Shown here one piece after another: positions 18,727 to 27,801 of a stretch of 64,000 nucleotides of DNA. The DNA comes from Filimonas sp. (GTDB lineage: Bacteria; Bacteroidota; Bacteroidia; Chitinophagales; Chitinophagaceae), in contig JAFKHH010000020.1 of the NCBI GenBank assembly GCA_017306865.1, positions 62,001 through 126,000 on the forward strand, written 5' to 3'. How positions within the stretch are numbered: the first letter of the stretch is position 1; every line of letters begins with the position of its first letter. The notes below the pieces were generated by a model, which did not search any database, was not told the DNA's origin, and saw only the letters and a program-made list of their open reading frames with translations. The translations under genes and the position numbers were made by a program.

Positions 18727-19700
18727 CAGGGATTTTTACCATATCACTAGATTTCGAACTACACTGGGGAGCATTTGATAAGAGAGACCGGGAGTTACAC
18801 AAAGAGCGGTATATTAATACATTAAAAGTAGTGCCTCAGTTACTGGAACTCTTTAGCAGAAATGAAGTGAATGTAACATGGGCAACTGTTGGTTCTTTAT
18901 TCGCAAATGATAAGGACGAATGGACGTCTTATTTGCCAGAACAAAAGCCCGCATATAAGCAGACTCGTTTTTCCGCATATCAGTGGGTTGAAAAAAACGA
19001 TTTGTCAATCGCGCATTCATGGGCACATTTTGCCCCGGAAGAAGTACGGCTCATTACACAATACGAAGGACAGGAGTTGGGTACACATACTTTTGCGCAT
19101 TACTATTGCCTTGAGCCGGGACAAACTGTGCAACAGTTTGAAAATGACTTGTGTGCTGCTCAGCGTATTTCCCATGATAAGGTTGGACAAACACTTACTT
19201 CGCTAGTGTTTCCCCGGAATCAATTTAATAGTGAATATTTGAAAGCTTGTTATAGACAGGGTATAAAAGTGGTACGCTCCAATCCTGATAAATGGTTTTG
19301 GACAGGAGTAACAGAAGATAAAACCACACTTGCCAGGAAATTATTTCGTACAGGGGATACATATATTCCGCTTGGCGGAATAACGAGTTATCCTGTGTCC
19401 GCAATAACACGAAATGACGATGAACCTATGTTATTGCCTGCCAGCAGGCTTTTGCGACCGTACGATAGAAAATATCCTGCACTAAATAAAATGCGATTAA
19501 AACGCATATTGAATGAAATGAAGTATGCCGCCAAACATGGACATTGCTATCATCTTTGGTGGCATCCGGAGAACTTTGGGGATAATCCGGATGAAAGTAT
19601 AAAGGATCTCACTACAATCATTCAATATTATAGCAACCTTAAAAATAGCCATGGTATGCAAAGTTGGAACATGGCTGAATATTTGGAGAGAACAGTATGA
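18723..19700 (+). CDS. Polysaccharide deacetylase family protein (NodB-like)
   Basis: 325 residues without a signal peptide. The N-terminus ISLDFELHWG supplies the metal-binding Asp (D10) of motif 1 in a DFE form seen in cytoplasmic PuuE/DUF-type relatives. GTHTFAHYY contains the paired metal-ligand histidines (H122, H126). A late HLWWHPENFG segment resembles the catalytic His motif. The family removes N- or O-acetyl groups from sugars. Lack of a signal peptide suggests action on a cytoplasmic lipid-linked glycan. It is coupled by ATGA overlaps to the gene on each side. Confidence 0.9.
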   Translation: MTGIFTISLDFELHWGAFDKRDRELHKERYINTLKVVPQLLELFSRNEVNVTWATVGSLFANDKDEWTSYLPEQKPAYKQTRFSAYQWVEKNDLSIAHSWAHFAPEEVRLITQYEGQELGTHTFAHYYCLEPGQTVQQFENDLCAAQRISHDKVGQTLTSLVFPRNQFNSEYLKACYRQGIKVVRSNPDKWFWTGVTEDKTTLARKLFRTGDTYIPLGGITSYPVSAITRNDDEPMLLPASRLLRPYDRKYPALNKMRLKRILNEMKYAAKHGHCYHLWWHPENFGDNPDESIKDLTTIIQYYSNLKNSHGMQSWNMAEYLERTV

Positions 19701-20788
19701 ATAAACCAATCTATTTTCCCGGATTAAATGGAATCAGGGCAATTGCAGCAATAACTGTTGTTATCTGTCATTTAGACCAGTTTGCAGAAGTACTGGGCCT
19801 ACAATCTATCGGGTTTTATAAAAAAGGGATGGCCGGGCAGGCTGTTAATATGTTTTTTGTGCTCAGTGGCTTTTTAATCACCTATTTGTTGCTAAAAGAA
19901 AAAGAAGAAAAAGGGCGCATTGAGTTTAAAAAATTTTATTTCCGTCGCATACTACGTATCTGGCCCATATATTACCTAAGCATTATTCTGACACTAGTAT
20001 TGATCTATGCTGGCATATTAGATCATTCCACGGCTTCGCTTGGTTCTTCAATCGCCTTGTACGTTTTTCTACTAGCAAATGTGGCTATTGCATTTAATCT
20101 AACTGTGCCAACTATTACGCCATTATGGTCGGTTGGTGTAGAAGAGCAATTCTATGCCATGTGGCCATGGATTGTAAACAAAACAAAAAATTATTTTAAA
20201 GCGTTTATGTGGGTCATTGCGATCTATATGTTGCTTAAACTATCGTGTTATTTCTTTTTTCTTAAAAATGGAATATATGCTTTGGTTAATTACACCCGTA
20301 TTGATCTTATGGCGATTGGTGGCATAGGCGCGTTGGCCGTATTTACAAATGATAAAAGATTAGCAATTCTCTTTAATCCTATTGTACAGGTTATTGGGTG
20401 GGTAGTCATGTTCGTAATGTACAGGACAGGGATAATACGTATATCTTCTATAGTGGATAATGAGATTAATTCTGTATTTGCGTTTATTGTAATATTGAAT
20501 GTTGCCGCAAATGCGAAAACTATGTTCACGCTTGAGCACAAGATTTTTAACTTTCTGGGAAAAATATCATACGGAATTTATGTATATCACATGCTGGTCA
20601 TCTATTGTGTTGGGTATGCGATTCACAAATTAAGTTTCAATATAGGAAACAGGATAGCTTTGAATGTCATTTGTATTGCGTTGACGATTTTATTCGCTCA
20701 TATTTCTTATAAATATTTTGAACAGCCAATATTACGCAAGAAGAAAAAGTACATGGTTGTAGCAAGCAGTAATGAAAAAGAAGCTTAA
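19697..20788 (+). CDS. Acyltransferase family 3 (OafA-like)
   Basis: 363 residues with about ten membrane helices. The N-terminal LNGIRAIAAITVVICH and the following MFFVLSGFLITYLLL motif are characteristic, with the catalytic His in CH and the Arg-rich FRRILRIWPIYY loop. WSVGVEEQFYAMWPW is the typical conserved central segment. It is expected to O-acetylate or succinylate the polymer. It is the last plus-strand gene of the long glycosyltransferase run. Its TAA stop overlaps the stop of the minus-strand GNAT gene tail to tail by 4 bp. Confidence 0.93.
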   Translation: MNKPIYFPGLNGIRAIAAITVVICHLDQFAEVLGLQSIGFYKKGMAGQAVNMFFVLSGFLITYLLLKEKEEKGRIEFKKFYFRRILRIWPIYYLSIILTLVLIYAGILDHSTASLGSSIALYVFLLANVAIAFNLTVPTITPLWSVGVEEQFYAMWPWIVNKTKNYFKAFMWVIAIYMLLKLSCYFFFLKNGIYALVNYTRIDLMAIGGIGALAVFTNDKRLAILFNPIVQVIGWVVMFVMYRTGIIRISSIVDNEINSVFAFIVILNVAANAKTMFTLEHKIFNFLGKISYGIYVYHMLVIYCVGYAIHKLSFNIGNRIALNVICIALTILFAHISYKYFEQPILRKKKKYMVVASSNEKEA

Positions 20789-21774
20789 AACAACTCCATG
20801 TCTCCCAAGCTATATTCCCAATTATCACTGTTTAATAAAGCTGGCATTTCATTCGTAACATTAATATCTTTTATTGTCACTATTGGTCCGAGCCTTCTAA
20901 CTGGGATTAAACCAAGTGGCAGCAAATCTTTATAATGTAAATACTGGTTTCCACTCATAGAGATGAAATCAATGGAGTGAGCCTTACAGAATTTTCGAAG
21001 TGATTGTTTGATATGTCTCCGGGTGTTCTTTTTATCAGTATCATTCAGTAAAAAGAAATCAGTGAGACGTAGCTCTTTAATAAAAGACTGGTATTTTACA
21101 CGGCCAACAAGAATGTAAGTATTGTTGTCTGTGAAATAAGTGTAATTAAATAACGGGTTGTTGGCATAACGCCACTCTATATAGGCTGAATTGTAAGCAG
21201 AGTGTAACTTGTCTGAGTGAAGAGAAAGAGAAGAAAGTAATTCTGTAACATTTCTCCAGTCTGCTTTCGGTGTAGGATCTGTCGAAATATTTTTGTATTT
21301 CACTTTATTAGTGAGCCTGTTCCAAAAAAAAGAAAAAGGCCTTCTTACACATAATTTCATCGGCATTTTGCCTTGTGTTTGCCAGCCCATTTTCAAATAG
21401 CCCGGTCTGCTCTTTTCATTAGGAGTATTAAAAACAAAATGCGTTCCAGCGGTTTTACAAAGATCGAGTTGAGCCAGTGTGAGTTGTTTAAAAATGCCAC
21501 GCCCCTGGTGTGCAGGATGTGTAGCGGTATCCACGGCCCTCACCGTATTATATGTTTTTCCTAAGCCTGCCCACTGCCACTGCATAAAAGCGCGTACACC
21601 TATTAGTACATCATTCTCTTCTGCAACTAAAACATAAGATGGGCCAAACGGATTTTCATTATGTTTCCAGTTCCAGAGATGTTCAGATTTTGGGATCATT
21701 GATTCACCCAAAGATTCTTTCAGTAGTGTAATGATGGCTGGTATATCAGAAGCAGTAGCTGGTCGTATGTTCAT
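20785..21774 (-). CDS. GNAT-family N-acetyltransferase
   Basis: 329 residues from ATG at 21774. The TTG start 18 bases further upstream lies inside a -7 promoter box and is rejected. The N-terminus MNIRPATASDIPAI is typical of GNAT proteins, and ATHPAHQGRGIFKQL (about residues 85-99) contains the acetyl-CoA pyrophosphate-binding Q/R-x-x-G-x-G/A loop. The C-terminal half is unlike small GNATs and resembles the extended versions found in exopolysaccharide loci. It probably acetylates a nucleotide-linked amino sugar or related substrate. It is the only minus-strand gene inside the locus and converges on the acyltransferase gene. Confidence 0.85.
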   Translation of the reverse strand: MNIRPATASDIPAIITLLKESLGESMIPKSEHLWNWKHNENPFGPSYVLVAEENDVLIGVRAFMQWQWAGLGKTYNTVRAVDTATHPAHQGRGIFKQLTLAQLDLCKTAGTHFVFNTPNEKSRPGYLKMGWQTQGKMPMKLCVRRPFSFFWNRLTNKVKYKNISTDPTPKADWRNVTELLSSLSLHSDKLHSAYNSAYIEWRYANNPLFNYTYFTDNNTYILVGRVKYQSFIKELRLTDFFLLNDTDKKNTRRHIKQSLRKFCKAHSIDFISMSGNQYLHYKDLLPLGLIPVRRLGPIVTIKDINVTNEMPALLNSDNWEYSLGDMELF

Positions 21775-21789
21775 ATTGTAGTATTCAGG

Positions 21790-21797
21790 CAAAAATA
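21790..21797 (-). promoter_or_regulatory. -7 promoter element for the GNAT gene
   Basis: Read on the minus strand the sequence is TATTTTTG, a full match to the Bacteroidota -7 consensus TAnnTTTG. The expected transcription start lies about 10 bases before ATG 21774, leaving a very short leader. No clear TTTG is visible 19-20 bp upstream, so the -33 part is weak. Confidence 0.6.
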
Positions 21798-21911
21798 GTA
21801 AACGAAAGATAATATGTTTCCGGACTGTTTGATTAACGAACTATTATCTTCTATATATAAATCCAAGTAAGCGGGTAAGCTTTTTACCCATAAACCTTCT
21901 ACATCCAATAA

Positions 21912-23102
21912 ATGTCTTATCGCCCTAAGTTAGTTAGGATAACTACTGTTCCTATCTCTATGCGCCTGCTTATAACAGGCCAGCCTGCGTATATGAAAGA
22001 TGCAGGATTTGATGTTACCCTTGTTAGTTCCGAAGGAAATGACTGGAACGGCATCCCCGATCTCTCACAGTATTCTCTCCATAAAATAGAAATGGCAAGG
22101 CAAATTAATATCAAAAAAGATATCAAGGCCTTGGTTGGTTTAATCAGGCTGTTCAGAAAGATCAGACCTGATATAGTGCATTCCCATACGCCTAAAGCCG
22201 GATTACTAGCCATGCTTGCTGCAAAGATCACAGGTGTGCCAGTACGGATACATACACTTGCAGGGTTGCCACTTATAACTGCAACAGGTGTAAAACGGAA
22301 AATATTATTCCAGGCAGAAAAACTGACATTTAAGTCAGCAAATGAAACCTGGCCCAATAGCAAACAGCTATTAAATTTTGTCCTGACAAACAAAATGCTG
22401 CCGCAGCACAAGGTTAGAATGATCCTGAATGGATCGAGTAATGGCATTGATCTTTCTAAGTTCACAGTACAAGCCATCAATTCTGAACGACAGAAAGCTT
22501 TGCGGAAAGATTATACTATAGTGGATAGTGACTTTTGTTTTCTTGCAGTTGGCAGAATGGTTAATGATAAAGGTATTGCAGAGTTGGTTCAGGCCTTCTT
22601 ACAAGTATATGCAACCCACTCTGGTGTACGGCTCTTTCTACTGGGGCCCTTTGAGGAAGCGGATGGTTTACCCCAGTCATTGATTGACATTATCAAAACA
22701 CATCAGGCAATTACACACATCAACTGGAGTGATGAAGTAGAATACTTTATGTCCATTTGCCTGTGTTTTGTACACGCGTCACACAGGGAAGGCTTTCCTG
22801 GCGTGGTGTTACAAGCTGGCGCGATGGGGATTCCTATTATTTGTTCTGATATTCCTGGTAATATTGATATTGTAGAAAATGAATCGGAAGGACATGTTTA
22901 TCCCGTTAAGGACGAACAGGCACTATTGGTGCAAATGACTACGGTATTAGATAACTATGCATTAGCGCTGCAAAAAGCACAACTGCTTCAGGAGAAAATC
23001 ATTCAGAATTACGATCGTAAAATTGTACACAAAGCTATTAAAGATATGTATGTGCAATTATTGAATGAAAAGCAAGTCGCACATTCACTTAGAACTGATT
23101 AA
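21912..23102 (+). CDS. Glycosyltransferase family 4 (PglA-like)
   Basis: 396 residues. [19 protein letters not shown] is the N-terminal GT-B domain with the loop that binds the acceptor. [16 protein letters not shown] is typical of PglA/TuaC/Cps-type GT4 enzymes. [15 protein letters not shown] opens the donor domain, and [18 protein letters not shown] (about residues 297-314) carries the E-x7-E-like region, with Q in place of the second Glu. In the pgl pathway PglA adds GalNAc to undecaprenyl-PP-diNAcBac. Its position just before PglC-, PglD- and PglE-like genes suggests it adds the second sugar. The gene follows a divergent intergenic region of about 120 bp, so a new transcript may start here. 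Confidence 0.9.
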   Translation: MSYRPKLVRITTVPISMRLLITGQPAYMKDAGFDVTLVSSEGNDWNGIPDLSQYSLHKIEMARQINIKKDIKALVGLIRLFRKIRPDIVHSHTPKAGLLAMLAAKITGVPVRIHTLAGLPLITATGVKRKILFQAEKLTFKSANETWPNSKQLLNFVLTNKMLPQHKVRMILNGSSNGIDLSKFTVQAINSERQKALRKDYTIVDSDFCFLAVGRMVNDKGIAELVQAFLQVYATHSGVRLFLLGPFEEADGLPQSLIDIIKTHQAITHINWSDEVEYFMSICLCFVHASHREGFPGVVLQAGAMGIPIICSDIPGNIDIVENESEGHVYPVKDEQALLVQMTTVLDNYALALQKAQLLQEKIIQNYDRKIVHKAIKDMYVQLLNEKQVAHSLRTD

Positions 23103-23104
23103 CT

Positions 23105-23707
23105 ATGTATCCCAATATAATAAAACCCTTTCTTGATTTTGTAGTAGCGGTTGTAGCTATTATAATTTTTTCACCCGTTATTTTTGTAGTGATGATACTG
23201 CTATTTATTGCGAATAACGGGAAGCCTTTCTTCTTCCAGCGAAGACCAGGAAAAAAAGGGCGCATATTCAAGGTTATAAAGTTTAAAACGATGAATGACC
23301 GTAAAGATGCCGAAGGAAGGTTATTGCCAGATGCGGATAGGTTAACACCTGTAGGGCGCTTTGTGCGGAAAACGTCATTAGATGAATTACCACAGTTGAT
23401 CAACGTACTGAAAGGCGATATGAGTTTTGTTGGACCAAGGCCATTACTGGTAGATTACCTTCCCTTATATAACGAAGAACAAGCAAAAAGGCATGATGTA
23501 AAGCCCGGTATAACAGGCTGGGCACAGGTAAATGGGAGAAACGCGATAAGCTGGCAGCGTAAATTCGAATATGATGCATGGTATGTGAAAAACCTCAGTT
23601 TTATACTCGATTTAAAAATTTTAGCTTTGACTGCGTTAAAGGTTGTGAAGTCTGAAGGTATAAATGCCGCAGGTGCAGCAACAATTGAAAAATTTACCGG
23701 CAATTAA
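23105..23707 (+). CDS. Undecaprenyl-phosphate sugar phosphotransferase (PglC-like)
   Basis: 200 residues, a small monotopic phosphoglycosyltransferase. A single N-terminal hydrophobic re-entrant helix (about residues 10-36, ending in an SP motif) precedes the cytoplasmic catalytic domain. Key motifs are [15 protein letters not shown] (the D-E catalytic dyad), [12 protein letters not shown] and [13 protein letters not shown]. It transfers a sugar-1-phosphate (most plausibly diNAcBac-1-P) to undecaprenyl phosphate, which starts glycan assembly. The length matches Campylobacter PglC and lacks the extra membrane domain of WbaP-type enzymes. It is three bases from the PglA-like gene and two from the PglD-like gene. 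Confidence 0.94.
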   Translation: MYPNIIKPFLDFVVAVVAIIIFSPVIFVVMILLFIANNGKPFFFQRRPGKKGRIFKVIKFKTMNDRKDAEGRLLPDADRLTPVGRFVRKTSLDELPQLINVLKGDMSFVGPRPLLVDYLPLYNEEQAKRHDVKPGITGWAQVNGRNAISWQRKFEYDAWYVKNLSFILDLKILALTALKVVKSEGINAAGAATIEKFTGN

Positions 23708-23709
23708 TT

Positions 23710-24312
23710 ATGGTCTATCTTTTTGGTGCAGGCGGACACGCTAAAGTAATAACAGAGATATTGCAGGATAGCAATAAGCTAATCAGCGCATTCATAGATG
23801 GTAATCCAGCATTGACTGCCTTTTGGGATTATCCTGTTTACCGTGAATTACCGGATACATTTGATAGATCAGCCGATGAGGTCATAATTGCGATTGGCAA
23901 TAATGCCGTCCGCAAAAGGATCGTTGAAAACCTGGATGTCAATTATACAACAGCTATTCATCCCAAAGCTACAATCAGTAAAAGAGCTACGATAGGAGAG
24001 GGAAGTGTAGTAATAGGGAATGCGCTTATCAACGCTGACACGAAAGTCGGGAGGCATTGTATTATCAATAGCAGTGCATCTGTAGATCATGATTGTACTA
24101 TTCACGATTTTGTGCATATATCACCTAATGCCTCATTATGCGGCAATGTAACTATAGGCGAAGCAAGCCACATTGGTGCAGGCGCTACTATTATTCCCGG
24201 TATAACAATAGGTAAGAATGTTGTAATAGGTGCAGGCGCAGTTGTGATCCGTGATATTCCCGACAATGCGATTGCCGTAGGTAATCCGGCAAAAGTGATC
24301 CGGCATATTTAA
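23710..24312 (+). CDS. PglD-like sugar O/N-acetyltransferase (left-handed beta helix)
   Basis: 200 residues. The N-terminus VYLFGAGGHAKVI is a Rossmann-like UDP-sugar-binding domain. The C-terminal half is a series of hexapeptide repeats (IGEGSVVIGNALI onward) forming a left-handed beta helix. The histidine in SVDHDCTIHDF (about residues 118-128) is in the position of the PglD catalytic base. This family acetylates UDP-4-amino-4,6-dideoxy-N-acetyl-glucosamine to UDP-diNAcBac using acetyl-CoA. The genes on both sides match the neighbouring steps of that pathway. Confidence 0.92.
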   Translation: MVYLFGAGGHAKVITEILQDSNKLISAFIDGNPALTAFWDYPVYRELPDTFDRSADEVIIAIGNNAVRKRIVENLDVNYTTAIHPKATISKRATIGEGSVVIGNALINADTKVGRHCIINSSASVDHDCTIHDFVHISPNASLCGNVTIGEASHIGAGATIIPGITIGKNVVIGAGAVVIRDIPDNAIAVGNPAKVIRHI

Positions 24313-24359
24313 AGAGACATCGTTAATATTCAAATCCAAATAAGTAATAGATATTTAAG

Positions 24360-25505
24360 ATGAGCAACCCTTCTAGCGAAAAGATCTGGCTTTCTTCACC
24401 CCACATGGGAGCAAAAGAATTTGAATTTGTAAAAGAAGCATTTGATACAAATTGGATAGCACCCCTTGGACCACACGTAAATGGTTTCGAAACCGATTTA
24501 AAAACATATTTAGGAAATAACGTACATGTTGCAGCACTAAGTGCAGGCACGGCGGCAATACATCTTGCTTTAATACTATTAGATGTTAAGGCCGATGATG
24601 AAGTGCTTTGCCAGAGTTTTACCTTCTCTGCATCAGCTAATCCGATCACTTACCTCGGTGCAAAACCTGTATTCATCGACAGTGAAAAAGATACATGGAA
24701 CATGTGCCCTGAATTATTAGAGCAGGCAATTATAGAAAGAAGCGCTGCAGGGAAAAAACCAAAAGCAATTATACCAGTTCACTTATACGGTATGCCCGCC
24801 AAAATAGAGCGTATAATGGAGATTGCAGACAAGTATGATATACCTGTAATTGAGGATGCCGCAGAAGCGTTAGGCTCATCATCGCACGGGCAGCGCTTGG
24901 GTACATTCGGCAAAATGGGAATTCTTTCCTTCAACGGGAATAAAATAATCACCACTTCCGGTGGTGGCGCATTAGTTGCAGGGGACGAGACTATAATACA
25001 GAAAGCAACTTTTCTAGCAACGCAGGCACGGGATGCAGCCCCTCACTATCAACATTCCCATATAGGATATAATTACCGTATGAGTAACGTATCTGCCGGC
25101 ATTGGTCGCGGACAAATGGTGGTACTTGATGAACGCATTGCACAGAGACGTAACAATTTTTTATTTTACAAGGAAGCGCTTAAGGACATTCCCGGTATCT
25201 CTTTTGTGGAGGAGCCTGCTGGTGCATTTAGTAACCGCTGGCTAACGACTGTTATTATAGAGCCGTCAGAAACGGGCGGTATTACAAGAGAAGATATCAG
25301 GATAGCTTTAGAGAAAAATAATATAGAGTCAAGGCCGTTATGGAAGCCAATGCATTTACAACCTGTATTTAAAAATTGCCTTAGCTATACTAACGGCGTT
25401 TCTGAAACGTTATTTGAGAATGGGTTATGTTTGCCATCAGGATCTAATTTGACAACTCAGCAGTTATCAACGATAGTTGAGATAATAAAACAATTATTTC
25501 GTTGA
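24360..25505 (+). CDS. DegT/DnrJ/EryC1/StrS aminotransferase (PglE-like)
   Basis: 381 residues, a PLP-dependent sugar aminotransferase. The start ATG 24360 gives MSNPSSEKIWLSSPHMG, normal for this family. LSAGTAAIHLAL is the phosphate-binding segment, VIEDAAEALGS contributes the Asp for the pyridine nitrogen, and FNGNKIITTSGGG contains the Schiff-base Lys (about residue 196). The reaction expected in context is amination of the 4-keto sugar made by the PglF-like dehydratase. A 47-bp gap separates it from the PglD-like gene. A 310-bp gap follows before the dehydratase gene. Confidence 0.94.
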   Translation: MSNPSSEKIWLSSPHMGAKEFEFVKEAFDTNWIAPLGPHVNGFETDLKTYLGNNVHVAALSAGTAAIHLALILLDVKADDEVLCQSFTFSASANPITYLGAKPVFIDSEKDTWNMCPELLEQAIIERSAAGKKPKAIIPVHLYGMPAKIERIMEIADKYDIPVIEDAAEALGSSSHGQRLGTFGKMGILSFNGNKIITTSGGGALVAGDETIIQKATFLATQARDAAPHYQHSHIGYNYRMSNVSAGIGRGQMVVLDERIAQRRNNFLFYKEALKDIPGISFVEEPAGAFSNRWLTTVIIEPSETGGITREDIRIALEKNNIESRPLWKPMHLQPVFKNCLSYTNGVSETLFENGLCLPSGSNLTTQQLSTIVEIIKQLFR

Positions 25506-25815
25506 TTACTGTGTGAAAAGACAAAAAATCTTTAGTACCTTGGCGTAGAATAGCTGCAACCAAAACATATAATAGTGTAATTGCTTTTTTCTACTCTCTG
25601 TAGAACATGCAAGTTTGCTGGTATTTTATCCCTTACCCTTTGAAACAGCAACGACTTTATGCTTTACACCACGCGTTTAACCCTCGCATTTGCCGTTTGA
25701 AAATATTGTATATGTGCAATCACAAGTGGATAACTCTTGTATATCCCGTGATATATCACATTGTCAGTATTAAATCAAATAACAAATTTTGAGCAATCCA
25801 AGTAACGACCAATAA
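25506..25815. other. Intergenic region with 12-bp palindrome
   Basis: A 310-bp gap inside an otherwise packed operon. It contains the perfect palindrome GTGATATATCAC at 25748-25759 and a hairpin TTCTAC-N5-GTAGAA near 25589-25605. A possible -7 element with one mismatch (TACCTTGG, 25536-25543) is present. The palindrome may be an operator for the PglF-like gene that starts 56 bp downstream. A 61-codon open frame here has no family features and is not called. Confidence 0.45.
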
Positions 25816-27765
25816 ATGAAACAACTCTACTTTCTACTCTTAAAGAACAATATTGCGCCTAGGTGGGTCGTCTTCCTTTTCGATCTTTTCATTTGTGTGC
25901 TCTCATTGGTATATGCAAACTATTTGCGATATAACTTTAGCCTGGAAGTTATTCCTAATCATTATCTCGCACAGCAGGCCCTTATTCTTACATTCGTCAA
26001 CGCATTCTTTTTTGTTGTGTTTCGAACCTATGAAGGAATCATCCGATTCTCAGGTTTAAAAGAATCATTGCGTTGTACCACAGCCATTTTTTATTCCTTC
26101 TTCTTATTATCCCTGATCAATATTGTTACCAGGTTTATGAAAGTGAATGATCTTATACCCATGTCGGTATTGATCATTTATTTCTTCACCTCTTCTTTTT
26201 TGATCTTTGGCTACCGGTTCCTTGTGAAAAACTTGTACGCCCAGTCTATTACAAACAAAGTTTCCAGCAATGTTGTAATCTTTGGCGGTGAGCTAAACGG
26301 CTCCACCCTCAAAAGAACAATTGAAGACTCTGGTAAGCACTACCGCGTTGTTGCTTTTATTGATGATGATGAAAAATACATAGGCAAGTCAATAGATGGA
26401 ACTAAGATCTACACATTTGCACAGATAAAACATGTAATAAAATCCTGGCAGATCAAAATGCTCTTTTTTGCAAAGCAGGATATGGATCTGAAAACAAAAA
26501 ATGAGATCGTAGATTTTTGCCTGTCGCATAATATCACGGTAAAAACCATTCCACCTGTATCAGAGTGGTTGCATGGGCACTTTACCATAAATCAGATCAA
26601 AGAAGTAAAAATTGAAGACCTGCTCAACAGGCCGGCGATAGAACTTGCAAATACACACATACAGCAATACCTGAAAGACAAGAAGGTGTTGATTACAGGT
26701 GCTGCCGGATCCATAGGCAGTGAGATTGCAAGGCAGGTTGCTTCTATCAATCCTAAAAGTTTAATTCTTTGTGATCAGACAGAATCCGGATTATACGAGT
26801 TGGAGTATGAGCTAAAGCAGAACGGTGACAAAAACATGTTTGTGTACATAGGTGACGTACGCGATAAAAAATCGATGCACCACCTCTTTGCAACATTCAC
26901 ACCAGATGTAGTGTTTCATGCAGCAGCTTATAAGCATGTGCCTTTAATGGAGCAGCATCCTTCTGAGGCCATTCGTAACAATGTAATGGGATCAATGCTC
27001 CTGGCAGATCTGTCTGAAAAGTTTGGTGTAGAACGTTTCCTTTTCGTATCTACAGACAAAGCGATTAACCCAACGAATGTTATGGGCGCCTCTAAACGCA
27101 TTGCTGAAATTTATGTACAGGCATTGCATGAAAGAAATAATAAACTCTTCATTGACGAAAGTGGTTTGATAGATACTGACGAGTCTTCCAAAACAAAGAC
27201 AAAATTCATTACCACAAGATTTGGCAATGTATTAGGCTCAAATGGCTCCGTTATACCCCGTTTCAAAAATCAGATTGCAGCCGGAGGGCCACTGACTGTT
27301 ACACATCCCGATATCATCCGTTATTTCATGACCATACCTGAAGCATGCTCTCTCGTATTGGAAGCGGCAACAATGGGCAATGGCGGAGAAATATTCCTGT
27401 TTGATATGGGAGAGCCTGTTAAGATCTTAGAGCTGGCAAATAAAATGATTAAGCTGGCAGGATTAATTCCAGGCAAAGACATAGAAATTAAGTTTACTGG
27501 CTTACGTCCGGGTGAGAAATTATATGAAGAATTACTCAATAAAAAAGAAGAAGTAGTTCCCACACACCATAAAAAGATCCTGATTGCAAAAGTGATTCAG
27601 CAGGAGTATGAAATCATTGCGAATAAAATTACCTGCCTCATAGATCATGCTATTTCCAATAATGATGAGGAAGTAGTAAAGCAAATGAAAGTGATCGTTC
27701 CTGAATATAAAAGCCAGAATTCACAGTACGAGCGACTGGATAAAGAGTTGAGACCTGCTCTGTAA
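25816..27765 (+). CDS. Nucleotide-sugar 4,6-dehydratase/epimerase, membrane-anchored (CapD/WbpM/PglF family)
   Basis: 649 residues. The N-terminal 160 residues form four membrane helices, followed by a CoA-binding-like domain (VVIFGGELNGSTL), then the catalytic short-chain dehydrogenase domain. The NAD(P)-binding motif GAAGSIGSEIARQ is near residues 294-306, and STDKAINPTNVMGASKR (about 413-429) has the Met variant of the catalytic triad typical of PglF/FlaA1/WbpM. The reaction is UDP-GlcNAc to UDP-4-keto-6-deoxy sugar, the first step to UDP-diNAcBac. Together with the PglE- and PglD-like enzymes a full pathway is encoded here. A phosphatase gene follows after 36 bp. Confidence 0.95.
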   Translation: MKQLYFLLLKNNIAPRWVVFLFDLFICVLSLVYANYLRYNFSLEVIPNHYLAQQALILTFVNAFFFVVFRTYEGIIRFSGLKESLRCTTAIFYSFFLLSLINIVTRFMKVNDLIPMSVLIIYFFTSSFLIFGYRFLVKNLYAQSITNKVSSNVVIFGGELNGSTLKRTIEDSGKHYRVVAFIDDDEKYIGKSIDGTKIYTFAQIKHVIKSWQIKMLFFAKQDMDLKTKNEIVDFCLSHNITVKTIPPVSEWLHGHFTINQIKEVKIEDLLNRPAIELANTHIQQYLKDKKVLITGAAGSIGSEIARQVASINPKSLILCDQTESGLYELEYELKQNGDKNMFVYIGDVRDKKSMHHLFATFTPDVVFHAAAYKHVPLMEQHPSEAIRNNVMGSMLLADLSEKFGVERFLFVSTDKAINPTNVMGASKRIAEIYVQALHERNNKLFIDESGLIDTDESSKTKTKFITTRFGNVLGSNGSVIPRFKNQIAAGGPLTVTHPDIIRYFMTIPEACSLVLEAATMGNGGEIFLFDMGEPVKILELANKMIKLAGLIPGKDIEIKFTGLRPGEKLYEELLNKKEEVVPTHHKKILIAKVIQQEYEIIANKITCLIDHAISNNDEEVVKQMKVIVPEYKSQNSQYERLDKELRPAL

Positions 27766-27801
27766 AATTGGCAAATGATAACACTGTGAATAAACCTGAC
27801 C

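Noticed and set aside
22300-25505. Legionaminic or pseudaminic acid pathway for the DegT/acetyltransferase genes
   Set aside because: No NeuB-like synthase or CMP-transferase is present, and the PglC-like gene next to them fits diNAcBac better.
25607-25792. 61-codon open frame in the gap before the PglF-like gene
   Set aside because: It overlaps the palindrome and has no start signal or recognisable content.
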